From the NCBI GenBank assembly GCA_934132775.1, contig CAKPAA010000001.1, forward strand, positions 62,001 to 126,000: a stretch of DNA of 64,000 nucleotides, given 5' to 3'. The stretch comes from an uncultured Clostridia bacterium. Lineage in GTDB: Bacteria; Bacillota; Clostridia; TANB77; UBA1234. The notes under the pieces are model-generated. The model ran no database searches, was not told the DNA's origin, and saw only the letters and a list, made by a program, of their open reading frames with translations. The translations under genes and the position numbers were made by a program. Of the stretch, positions 10,370 to 18,414 are shown piece by piece; within the stretch, counting starts at the first letter, position 1, and each line of letters opens with the position of its first letter.

Positions 10370-11113
10370 TTATTTTTTATTTATCCTCTGTTTCAAAGCT
10401 TCAAACATAACTATTCCACCAGAAACACTTGCGTTAAGTGATGTGATTTTTCCCATCATTGGAATTTTAACTAAATAGTCACAGTTTTTCATTGTAAGAG
10501 AATTCATACCTCTGCCTTCACTACCAATAATAATAGCAATAGGACCAGTTAAATCTTGTTCATAATATAGTTTGTCTGCATTTCCATCAGTGCCAACTAC
10601 CCAAACACCTCTATCTTTTAACTCTCTTATTGTTTCATTTATATTATTAACTCTAACAACAGGAACATATTGTGTTGCCCCAACAGAAGTTTTAACAACT
10701 ATCTCAGTTACACCAACAGCACGTCTTTTAGGAATTATCACTCCATGACATCCAGCGCACTCAGCACTTCTTATAAGTGCACCTAAATTGTGTGGATCTT
10801 CAATTTCATCAGCAATAACTATAAAAGGATCTTCATTTCTTTCTTCTGCAAGTGCAAAAATATCATCTAACTCTTTGTACTCAACTGGCGAAACAAAAGC
10901 AATTACGCCTTGGTGATGCTTTGTTTCAGAAAGTGCATCTAATTTATTTTTATCCACTTCAACTATTACATTCTTATTCCTTTTCGCAAGTTTAATAATT
11001 TCGTTAATTGAACCTTGTCTTTCTCCTTTTAAGATATATATTTTGTTAATTGGTTTTTCAGACTTTAATAATTCAATTACTGCATTTCTTCCTTCTATTT
11101 TAAAATCGTCCAT
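10370..11113 (-). CDS. rlmB: 23S rRNA 2'-O-methyltransferase, TrmH/RlmB (SpoU) family
   Basis: SpoU-family knotted methyltransferase that methylates the 2'-O of a guanosine in 23S rRNA (G2251 in E. coli numbering). All three SpoU motifs are visible: DPHNLGALIRSAE, IIGSEGRGM and the C-terminal IPMMGKITSLNASVS. The N-terminal 80 residues form the ribosomal-protein-like substrate-binding domain (ILKGERQGSINEI). 247 residues is the normal RlmB length. ATG follows AAAGGATAATGAA. It is 43 bases upstream of scpB. The exact target nucleotide is inferred from the family. Confidence 0.92.
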   Translation of the reverse strand: MDDFKIEGRNAVIELLKSEKPINKIYILKGERQGSINEIIKLAKRNKNVIVEVDKNKLDALSETKHHQGVIAFVSPVEYKELDDIFALAEERNEDPFIVIADEIEDPHNLGALIRSAECAGCHGVIIPKRRAVGVTEIVVKTSVGATQYVPVVRVNNINETIRELKDRGVWVVGTDGNADKLYYEQDLTGPIAIIIGSEGRGMNSLTMKNCDYLVKIPMMGKITSLNASVSGGIVMFEALKQRINKK

Positions 11114-11128
11114 TTCATTATCCTTTCT

Positions 11129-11737
11129 TTAAGACAATATCGTATCAATAATGTAAGAAGCAATAATCATCGGCATTCCCAAAGAATAATTGATATCAAT
11201 ATTTCTCTTTTTATTATTTGAATTGTACAAATATGATTTTCCAATCTCTTTCATATATTTGTTGTGCTTGTATACAATATAGCTTTTCAAAGAAGTATTA
11301 TTTATTCTTTTTAATTCATCATAAAAACTATTAGCAATCTTTTCTCTAACTTCATCAAGCTCAAACGATTTAAGTTTATTTTGAAAACTCTGCTCGTAGG
11401 CTATATGCTTATAGTTCGTTGGATGTTTCTTCCCATTTACGTCATTATGAACCATACAAAAGAAATCTGTCATATAATGAAGTACAACACCAAGCTCACG
11501 TGAAAAAGCTCTTGTTTCGACCTCTCGTTGATTATGAGTGGATTTAATAATCATATCAACACTTTCACATAAACTATCAAGTGAATCATTTATATAATGC
11601 GGATATTTCGGAAAAAGTATCGAAACATCCGGCTTTATACTTCCATATATTAAATTGTATTTTTTCAATTTCACACCATACATAAGATATATGTGCTCAT
11701 ATATTTTCTTAGCATACATAGCGTGTGTTGCAGACAT
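11129..11737 (-). CDS. Zinc-dependent phospholipase C-like protein
   Basis: Cytoplasmic protein of about 202 residues resembling the zinc-dependent phospholipase C / S1-P1 nuclease fold. The seen basis is an N-terminal THAMYAKKI, a central D-rich GSIKPD and the signature HYMTDFFCMVHN, where His and Asp would bind zinc. There is no signal peptide, unlike secreted clostridial alpha-toxins, so a housekeeping role is likely; the substrate is unknown. Two starts are possible after AGAGGGCG: ATG at 11737 (used) or TTG at 11740. It lies 22 bases after lepA and 15 before rlmB, inside the operon. Confidence 0.75.
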   Translation of the reverse strand: MSATHAMYAKKIYEHIYLMYGVKLKKYNLIYGSIKPDVSILFPKYPHYINDSLDSLCESVDMIIKSTHNQREVETRAFSRELGVVLHYMTDFFCMVHNDVNGKKHPTNYKHIAYEQSFQNKLKSFELDEVREKIANSFYDELKRINNTSLKSYIVYKHNKYMKEIGKSYLYNSNNKKRNIDINYSLGMPMIIASYIIDTILS

Positions 11738-11759
11738 CAAAGTTATCGCCCTCTATCCT

Positions 11760-13568
11760 TTATTCTTCATCTAATTTTAGAATTGATAGAAATGCTTCCT
11801 GAGGAACATCAACCGTGCCTAATTGTCTCATCTTTTTCTTTCCTTCTTTTTGTTTCTCTAATAACTTCTTCTTACGAGTTATATCTCCACCATAACATTT
11901 AGCAAGAACATCCTTACGCATTGCAGAAATAGTTTCTCTCGCAATTACTTTTCCACCTATTGCAGCTTGTATTGGTATTTCAAACATTTGTCTTGGTATT
12001 GTTGTTTTTAGCTTTTCAGCCATTTTTCTTCCTCTTGCATATGCTTTATCTTTATGAACAATCAAAGAAAAAGCATCTATCAAATCACCATTTAATAATA
12101 TATCTAGTTTAACCAAATCTGACTCTTTATAGCCAATAATTTCATAATCAAATGAAGCATATCCCTTTGTCCTAGATTTTAGCGCATCAAAGAAATCGTA
12201 AATAATTTCATTAAGTGGCATTTCATAAACAAGAATAACTCTATTTTCGTCCATATATTGCATATTCTTGTAAACGCCTCTTCTATCTTGGCAAAGCTCC
12301 ATTATATTTCCAACATACTGTTTTGGAAGCATTATATCAGCCTTTACAATAGGCTCTTCCATCTTAGATATTTCTTGTGCTGGTGGTAAATCAGTTGGAT
12401 TATATAAATCAAATTTAGTTCCATCAGTCTTTATAACTTTATAGATAACACTTGGTGCAGTCGTTATTACATTTAGGTCATACTCTCTATCTATTCTTTC
12501 TTGAATAATCTCCATATGAAGTAAACCTAGGAATCCACATCTAAAACCAAAGCCCAATGCAACAGAAGTTTCAGGTTCCCAAAATAAAGAAGCATCATTC
12601 AAAGAAAGCTTTTCAAGTGCTACCTTTAAATCTTCGTAATCACTACCATCAGCAGGATAAATTCCACAATAAACCATTGGAGTAATCTTTTTATATCCCG
12701 GAAGTGGCTCCTTTGCTGGATTATTCTTTAAAGTTATTGTATCACCAACGTGAATATCTGAAACATTCTTTATGCTTGCAGCAACATAACCAACTTCGCC
12801 AGTTTTTAGTTCATTTGTTGGTACATATGTGCCAGCTCCAAAATATCCAACCTCAGAAACAACATAGCTTTTGCCAGTCGCCATAAAGTCAACTTCGTCG
12901 CCAACTTTAATGCTACCATCTTTCACTCTAACAAAAGCAACCGCACCTTTATAATTATCGTAATACGAGTCAAATATAAGTGCTTTTGTTGGAGCGTCCT
13001 CATTTCCGCTTGGAGCAGGAATTTTATTAACAATAGCTTCAAGCACTTGGTCAACATTAAGTCCCGTTTTAGCAGAAATTCTAGGAGCATCTTGTGCTTC
13101 TATGCCAATAACATTTTCAATTTCATTTATAACCATCTCAGGATCTGCACTAGGTAAATCAATTTTATTTATTACTGGTACTATTTCCAAATCATTATCC
13201 AAAGCCAGGTACACATTCGCAAGAGTTTGTGCTTCAACACCTTGAGAAGCATCGACAACCAAAATTGCTCCTTCACAAGCAGCTAAACTTCTTGAAACCT
13301 CGTACGTAAAGTCAACGTGCCCTGGTGTGTCAATTAGATTTAATATATATTCTTTACCATCTTTCGCTTTATAAGTCGTTCTAACAGATTGAAGCTTTAT
13401 GGTTATTCCTCTTTCTCTTTCTAAATCCATATTGTCCAAAACCTGTTCTTGCATTTCACGCTTAGTTAAAACACCAGTAAGTTCAATAAGTCTGTCCGCA
13501 AGAGTGGATTTTCCGTGGTCTATATGTGCTATAATGCAAAAATTTCTAATATTATCTTGATTACTCAA
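11760..13568 (-). CDS. lepA: Elongation factor 4 (LepA)
   Basis: Ribosome-bound translational GTPase that back-translocates or remodels stalled ribosomes and affects 30S assembly. The G1 loop AHIDHGKST, the G3 box DTPGHVDF and the G4 NKID are present, and the LepA-specific C-terminal domain ends in a basic stretch. The frame opens with an ATG at 13583, but that ATG lies inside the ribosome binding site ATGGAGGAA; TTG at 13568 has 8-base spacing and gives the family-typical N-terminus MSNQDNIRNFCI, so the TTG start is used (602 residues). It heads the lepA-addA operon behind the promoter at 13604-13632. Confidence 0.96.
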   Translation of the reverse strand: MSNQDNIRNFCIIAHIDHGKSTLADRLIELTGVLTKREMQEQVLDNMDLERERGITIKLQSVRTTYKAKDGKEYILNLIDTPGHVDFTYEVSRSLAACEGAILVVDASQGVEAQTLANVYLALDNDLEIVPVINKIDLPSADPEMVINEIENVIGIEAQDAPRISAKTGLNVDQVLEAIVNKIPAPSGNEDAPTKALIFDSYYDNYKGAVAFVRVKDGSIKVGDEVDFMATGKSYVVSEVGYFGAGTYVPTNELKTGEVGYVAASIKNVSDIHVGDTITLKNNPAKEPLPGYKKITPMVYCGIYPADGSDYEDLKVALEKLSLNDASLFWEPETSVALGFGFRCGFLGLLHMEIIQERIDREYDLNVITTAPSVIYKVIKTDGTKFDLYNPTDLPPAQEISKMEEPIVKADIMLPKQYVGNIMELCQDRRGVYKNMQYMDENRVILVYEMPLNEIIYDFFDALKSRTKGYASFDYEIIGYKESDLVKLDILLNGDLIDAFSLIVHKDKAYARGRKMAEKLKTTIPRQMFEIPIQAAIGGKVIARETISAMRKDVLAKCYGGDITRKKKLLEKQKEGKKKMRQLGTVDVPQEAFLSILKLDEE

Positions 13569-13603
13569 AAGTATTTCCTCCATTTCTGTGTTCTACGCCG
13601 CCT

Positions 13604-13632
13604 ATTATATCAGCAAAAACAGTCTTTTGCAA
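13604..13632 (-). promoter_or_regulatory. Sigma-A promoter for the lepA operon
   Basis: On the minus strand: TTGCAA, 17-base spacer, TATAAT, about 30 bases upstream of the lepA ribosome binding site. It abuts the stop of the preceding ligase gene, so the operon starts here. Confidence 0.82.
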
Positions 13633-13637
13633 TTACG

Positions 13638-15347
13638 TTATTTTACCAAATATCTCTTAATTTTTAGAGTTGTTGTCTTTTCAAACTCTTGCTCTCTAAC
13701 AGTTATCTCTTTTATGTGCTTATATGTAACTAATTGCTCATTAACAGCCTTTACTTCTTGCCACAATTTTTCCTTTAACTCTTCATCTGAAAGCTTTCCA
13801 AACCTTTCTTTAACAGTTTCGTAATCTGGTACAATTATCGCAGAAATAATTGTATCATCTTTTTCTTTGTTATCCTTTTGGTATACCATACTTTCCTTAA
13901 TAATATCAGATTTGTTTAGCAAAGACTCAATTTCTTCTGGATAAACATTTTTGCCATTCTTAGTTATAAGCACACTTTTTAATCTTCCCGTTATAAACAA
14001 AAATCCCTTATCATCAAAATATCCCAAGTCTCCTGTATGTAACCAACCGTCTTTTAAAACCTTTTTAGTAGCCTCTTCATCATTATAATATCCAATCATA
14101 ACATTATCGCCTTTGGCACAAATCTCACCAATTCCCTCGTCATTAGGATTATCAATTTTTAACTCAACACCTTTTACTCGAACTCCTGCAGCAGCATCAT
14201 TATAATAATGGTCTCTATTTACCGCAATTAGAGGAGCACACTCGGTTAGCCCATAACCCTGAATAAACTCAATACCAAGCTCTCTAAAACCAGCACTTAC
14301 CTCTGGATTAACAGCAGCTGCGCCAACAATACAAAGCCTCAACTTGCCACCAAAATTCTCGTGGATAGACTTAAAAACAATCTTTCTAATATCAATGCCA
14401 ACTTTCAAAAGGGCATTACTTACCTTTATAATTGCTTTTAACTTTTTAGCAAGTCCTTTCTTATTTATTGTTGTCCAAAGCTTAGCATACATATTTTCAA
14501 ATATAGCAGGAACGCCCAAAATCAAAGTAGGATGAGCTTCTTGCATATTTGGCAAAATATATCTAAGACCCTCACAAATAGCAATAGAAGAACCTCTATA
14601 AAGTGGTATCAAAAAGCCAGTTGTACATTCATATGTATGATGAACTGGAAGAATAGAAAAAAATCTATCTTCTGGCAAAATCAAAACATTTGCACAAGCA
14701 GCCATCATATCAACTGCAATATTTTTATGAGATAGCAAAACCGCCTTAGATTTATCAGTAGTACCCGATGTAAACAATATTATATTAGCGGCTTCATTGT
14801 CAATTTTAGCATTCGTAAATCTCTTATCTTTTTTCTTTAAAAGCTTTCTTCCCTTTTCCAAAAGTTTGTTTAATGTAATTTCAGCAGTGCTATCATTATC
14901 CATTGAAATATAGTGCTTTATTGGAGTTGAATTTTTACTCTTAATACTCTCTATTTCATCTTTTCTCTTACCTGAATAAACAATAGCAGTAGTATTTGAA
15001 CGAGTAAGTAAACTCTCTATTTCAGCCTCTGGTAACTCCTTATCAAGTGGCACAATTGAACCAGTTCCATTAACAACAGCCAAATACGTTATACACCACT
15101 CATATCTATTTTCGCCAATAACAGCAATATTTTTACCTTTAAGCCCCATATCAATAAGTGCCGTCCCCAAAGCATTAACATCAGATAACACTTGCGAATA
15201 CTTAATCTCAACATATGGTTCTCCACTTTTTTTCTTAACTAAAAAAGCTGTTCTATCTCTAAATTCTCTACAAGAAGATTCAAGCATTTCTTTTAAATTT
15301 TTAATTTTCTTAACCTCATAAAAAGGATATGGCGCGTTCTTTTTCAT
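13638..15347 (-). CDS. AMP-binding long-chain acyl-CoA ligase
   Basis: ANL-superfamily enzyme that adenylates a carboxylic acid, most likely a fatty acid, and transfers it to CoA. The seen motifs are the P-loop FTSGTTDKSKAV, the A5 motif GYGLTECAP, the A7/A8 block HTGDLGYFD with ITGR, and the C-terminal catalytic Lys region in TLKIKRY. Its length (569 residues) and layout fit bacterial FadD/AMP-forming ligases. An upstream hydrophobic extension to 15416 is open, but the ATG at 15347 follows AAAGGA and gives MKKNAPYP, so it is chosen. It has no fatty-acid genes as neighbours, and the substrate cannot be fixed from sequence. Confidence 0.88.
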   Translation of the reverse strand: MKKNAPYPFYEVKKIKNLKEMLESSCREFRDRTAFLVKKKSGEPYVEIKYSQVLSDVNALGTALIDMGLKGKNIAVIGENRYEWCITYLAVVNGTGSIVPLDKELPEAEIESLLTRSNTTAIVYSGKRKDEIESIKSKNSTPIKHYISMDNDSTAEITLNKLLEKGRKLLKKKDKRFTNAKIDNEAANIILFTSGTTDKSKAVLLSHKNIAVDMMAACANVLILPEDRFFSILPVHHTYECTTGFLIPLYRGSSIAICEGLRYILPNMQEAHPTLILGVPAIFENMYAKLWTTINKKGLAKKLKAIIKVSNALLKVGIDIRKIVFKSIHENFGGKLRLCIVGAAAVNPEVSAGFRELGIEFIQGYGLTECAPLIAVNRDHYYNDAAAGVRVKGVELKIDNPNDEGIGEICAKGDNVMIGYYNDEEATKKVLKDGWLHTGDLGYFDDKGFLFITGRLKSVLITKNGKNVYPEEIESLLNKSDIIKESMVYQKDNKEKDDTIISAIIVPDYETVKERFGKLSDEELKEKLWQEVKAVNEQLVTYKHIKEITVREQEFEKTTTLKIKRYLVK

Positions 15348-15497
15348 AAAATAATTCATTCCTTTCAAGTTTATTACAATATTCAAAATTAGTAAAAATA
15401 AGCGATTTATAAGCAATAAATTAAAGTTTCTTATACAAACTGTGCACTACCACTTATACCTTGCACATCAGCCTTTTAAACTGCAAAACACAATGGG

Positions 15498-16781
15498 CTA
15501 TTTATTCACAACAACGGCTCTAAAATGATACTTTGTGTATGAGTCTGTAGAAGTAAAATCAAAATAACCAGACTTTAATAATCTAACAACATATGGATTA
15601 GCTGTTGTTGGATAATTGGCTGTAAGCCTGTCCCAGTTAGTTTCAGCCATTGCATCTCCAACCTTGTTCACAATACCCGTGCTAGAACTAGCATCAAGTT
15701 CATACAAATCAGTATACTTCGTGCCAGCTAGGTTTTGGCTAACGCCCTTAACACCAGCTGCAACGACCTCATTCTGCTCTATAAAATCAATTTGATTAAA
15801 AGCATTCTTAGCAAACATTAAATAAAGAGCAGCAGCATACTCTGTATTTGTCATCAAATGACTTGAAACATTATCATTTTCAGGAATCCAGCCAGCAGCA
15901 TCAGAAGCAGCATTAAAAACATTTTTAGCAGAATCAGACGTATTCATAGCCACCCATATGCCTGCGAGCTCAACGCCATTAGTTCTAAAAGCAGGATGAA
16001 CTATATAATCATCTGGCAAAACCTCATTATTAGCCATATAATTCGTATTTTCTTTCAAAAATACAACCTTAATTGCAGATGATGGCACACTCGTTTTAGC
16101 ATTCTTAACATTATCATAACCATTATAATACTCTTGAATAGAATATGCGTATCTAGGAATCCAAATATAAGTTATATCCTCATCAGTCACACTTCCATCA
16201 TAATCAGTATCATACTTCATTTTTGCAAAGATAGCAGCGGCATCACTATAATTATACCAACTATCCTCAAACACATCTGCAACGAGACTTTCGCCATCAG
16301 CAGCAATAGGATACATATGTTCATAAATTAAAGGCCTATTCACCCCTCTATTTTCATCAAAAGAGACATCAATAATATTCTTTTCAAGTTTCTTTATGAT
16401 AGAAAAAGAAGTATCCGCCAAAACCTCTGACTTATTCTCATCTTTATACATTTTCAAGGTATAAATATTTTCAATCTGAGAATCACTACTAATAGATTCC
16501 TTACTCATATATATAGGTCTCTTTTCATTGTAATACTTTTCAAGCTCAAATTTTCTAAGCTCATCATAATCAATCTCAACATCATTAACAACATTCAAGT
16601 CTAGCAAATCATCATCTCTTCTAATAGCATTGCAAATAACATCAAGCTTATCAATAGCCTCTTTCTTTCTTGCACTAGAAATAGCCCCAATGCCATTATA
16701 TGTAACTATCGACGTCATCATAATAATAACAATAACTGTAACAACAAGAGACACAACCGACATACCCTTAGAATTCTTCAT
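15498..16781 (-). CDS. Pilin-like membrane-anchored surface protein
   Basis: The first 35 residues resemble a type IV prepilin leader and N-terminal helix: a short basic start, then KG|MSVVSLVVTV and a long hydrophobic helix. The glutamate usual at position +5 of true prepilins is a serine here, so methylation or polymerisation is doubtful. The body (about residues 170-427) contains DTDYDGSVTDED followed by IWIPRYAY, HPAFRTNGVELAGIW and a C-terminal FRAVV, a layout I recall from clostridial surface or phage-like proteins and loosely like a formylglycine-generating-enzyme/C-type-lectin fold. No pilus assembly genes are nearby. ATG follows GGAGGAG; the promoter is at 16819-16846. Confidence 0.6.
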   Translation of the reverse strand: MKNSKGMSVVSLVVTVIVIIMMTSIVTYNGIGAISSARKKEAIDKLDVICNAIRRDDDLLDLNVVNDVEIDYDELRKFELEKYYNEKRPIYMSKESISSDSQIENIYTLKMYKDENKSEVLADTSFSIIKKLEKNIIDVSFDENRGVNRPLIYEHMYPIAADGESLVADVFEDSWYNYSDAAAIFAKMKYDTDYDGSVTDEDITYIWIPRYAYSIQEYYNGYDNVKNAKTSVPSSAIKVVFLKENTNYMANNEVLPDDYIVHPAFRTNGVELAGIWVAMNTSDSAKNVFNAASDAAGWIPENDNVSSHLMTNTEYAAALYLMFAKNAFNQIDFIEQNEVVAAGVKGVSQNLAGTKYTDLYELDASSSTGIVNKVGDAMAETNWDRLTANYPTTANPYVVRLLKSGYFDFTSTDSYTKYHFRAVVVNK

Positions 16782-16818
16782 AAAAACTCCTCCATTTGTA
16801 CAAACTCACTCTCTATCC

Positions 16819-16846
16819 ATTATATATTATTAAGTTCAATTTTCAA
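16819..16846 (-). promoter_or_regulatory. Sigma-A-like promoter for the pilin-like gene
   Basis: On the minus strand: TTGAAA, 16-base spacer, TATAAT, roughly 30 bases upstream of the GGAGGAG of the pilin-like gene. Confidence 0.65.
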
Positions 16847-16932
16847 ACAAAAAGAAAAAAATTCCATAATATTTTTTGAAAAAAAGCTCAAAATAATACT
16901 GTGACAAAATTTTATAAAATGGAGTGGTTATT

Positions 16933-17091
16933 ATGGCAAAAATAAGTTGTTCAGTTTGTAGTTGTGCATACAACTCACCAGATAAAAATGAGTGTACATT
17001 AAAGACAATACAAGTATGTCCTTGTAAGAACTGTAAAACAGGGTCACCAGAAGACGAAACTTGTTGCAGTTCATATTTAGAGACGCACTAG
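16933..17091 (+). CDS. Small cysteine-rich DUF1540-type protein
   Basis: A 52-residue reading frame starting MAKISCSVCSCAYN and ending SYLETH, with nine cysteines. The spacing C-x(2)-C-x-C-x-Y-N ... C-x(4)-I-x-V ... D-E-T-C-C-x-S-Y matches the DUF1540 pattern, small presumably metal-binding proteins common in spore-forming Clostridia, with no proven function. ATG is 8 bases from GGAG at 16921. It is one of few plus-strand genes here and has a plausible terminator at 17213-17295. The extra cysteines in the middle (CPCKNC) exceed the usual DUF1540 count. Confidence 0.8.
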   Translation: MAKISCSVCSCAYNSPDKNECTLKTIQVCPCKNCKTGSPEDETCCSSYLETH

Positions 17092-17448
17092 AACATCAAA
17101 AAAATTCCGTATAATTCTGAAAAAGCAGTTAAAAATAAAACTTTGAAATCTTATTTAGAAGTTTAACTTTGCTAAAAAAATAAAAACAGAAAAATACAGA
17201 AAAAACAAAAATTCGAGTTTAAATATTGAACCTAAATTGCTTTGACTAATAGTTTAGCAACAAGTTTCAATTTATTTAAGCTCGATTTTTTATTTAAAAT
17301 ACCATTAAGGCTATTTTTTTACTTTTACTTAATATTCCAAGTATTAATGCAAAAGAGCCTTTAGTTGAAGGTAGTAACATAATCCAGAAGTAAGTCATAG
17401 TATACAGTGGCATACTCAGATCCAAAGTAAACATATGGCGAAGTTAAT
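17092..17448. other. Intergenic region with no gene seen
   Basis: 357 bases between the DUF1540 gene and the end of the P-loop/Asp23 gene, strongly A+T-rich. Apart from the hairpin at 17213-17295 I see no reading frame with a ribosome binding site and no further strong repeat. Confidence 0.6.
17213..17295 (+). terminator. Terminator-like hairpin after the DUF1540 gene
   Basis: TCGAG (17213-17217) and the following AT-rich arm pair imperfectly with the arm ending CTCGA (17281-17285); a plus-strand T tract TTTTTTATTT follows at once. The inner part can form a second stem (TTGCT with AGCAA). The right arm resembles that of the hairpin at 62707-62747. Confidence 0.55.
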
Positions 17449-18327
17449 TTAATTTTCATCTTCACCAGGAATATGCAAACCCTTAGCGGTAATTTGTATA
17501 TCTAACACATTCATAGCAGTTAATCTATCTATATCTTTCTTAGCCTTCTCTTTTAAAACTTTCATTACATCAGGTAAATTATGACCATATTCTAAAACAA
17601 CATCAATATAAACAATCAAACCATCTGGATAATTTTCAATCTTTATTTTTTGAATTTTGTATATTCCATCAATATCTTTGCTCGCATACTCTACAATTGC
17701 CCTCAAAACGTTATCTGAAATTATATATTTACCTAAGTAACTAAAAGTCGGTCTTATTATTGACTTTTCCGTCATAAAAGGAGTTGTTCCTTTTCCTTTC
17801 CATTTGAATATCTGTAATGGGTCAAGTAAGTATCCAGAAAAATCTTTTTTTATTTCAAAAGTTGGCACTGGTATTACATGTTTACCTTCGGACATCCTTA
17901 TACTTCTTGCAAGTTCCATCTCTTGTGGCGACGAAACATCTTGAATGTAAACGGTTTCAGATATTGGTGGCAAATCTAAATTTTTCACAATTTTATTTAC
18001 CATATCGTCAGATGTACCTAATATAAGAATTGCATCTGGTTTCTTATCTCTTATCGCGTTTTTCATTTCTTCTGCCTGACCTTCAAATGAAAACAAAGCT
18101 CTTTTTACTGACTCTATTTTCGTGCTAGCTCTTTTTGCAGATGTGCCTGCAATCAATTTATTGTCATGTATTAAAATTGCATCATCAATTATATAGTTAA
18201 TACCTTTATTTTTAGCAACCATCTGTGCTCTATGACTTTTGCCTGTTCCGCTTGGTCCGACAAAAGCAACAATTCTAATATCTTTATTTTCCACTATAAG
18301 CACCTGCCTTAAATCTTTACTAGCCAT
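17449..18327 (-). CDS. P-loop ATPase with C-terminal Asp23/Gls24-like domain
   Basis: A 292-residue protein of two parts. Residues about 15-180 form a P-loop NTPase with Walker A GPSGTGKS, and IIDDAILI and ILILGTSDD as further strands. The last 100 residues, with the central YASKDIDGIYKI and KVLKEKAKKDIDRLTAMNV, look like the Asp23/Gls24 alkaline-shock fold. Similar fusions occur in Clostridia, but the function is unknown; a membrane-envelope stress role is inferred only from the Asp23 half. The ATG at 18327 has a weak ribosome binding site; GTG at 18294, after AAGGCAGG, is an alternative start. It lies downstream of pnp. Confidence 0.72.
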   Translation of the reverse strand: MASKDLRQVLIVENKDIRIVAFVGPSGTGKSHRAQMVAKNKGINYIIDDAILIHDNKLIAGTSAKRASTKIESVKRALFSFEGQAEEMKNAIRDKKPDAILILGTSDDMVNKIVKNLDLPPISETVYIQDVSSPQEMELARSIRMSEGKHVIPVPTFEIKKDFSGYLLDPLQIFKWKGKGTTPFMTEKSIIRPTFSYLGKYIISDNVLRAIVEYASKDIDGIYKIQKIKIENYPDGLIVYIDVVLEYGHNLPDVMKVLKEKAKKDIDRLTAMNVLDIQITAKGLHIPGEDEN

Positions 18328-18414
18328 ACATCCATATCATAATTTTGCCTCTAAAAGCCGATTATTATAAATGTTCAAGATATATGACTAGTAATTTATC
18401 CCTTTTGTACCATT

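Noticed and set aside
11760..13583. ATG start of LepA at 13583
   Set aside because: It overlaps the GGAGG of the TTG start at 13568, which matches the family N-terminus.
17297..17448. Hidden small gene after the DUF1540 gene
   Set aside because: No frame with a ribosome binding site; the sequence is just A+T-rich.
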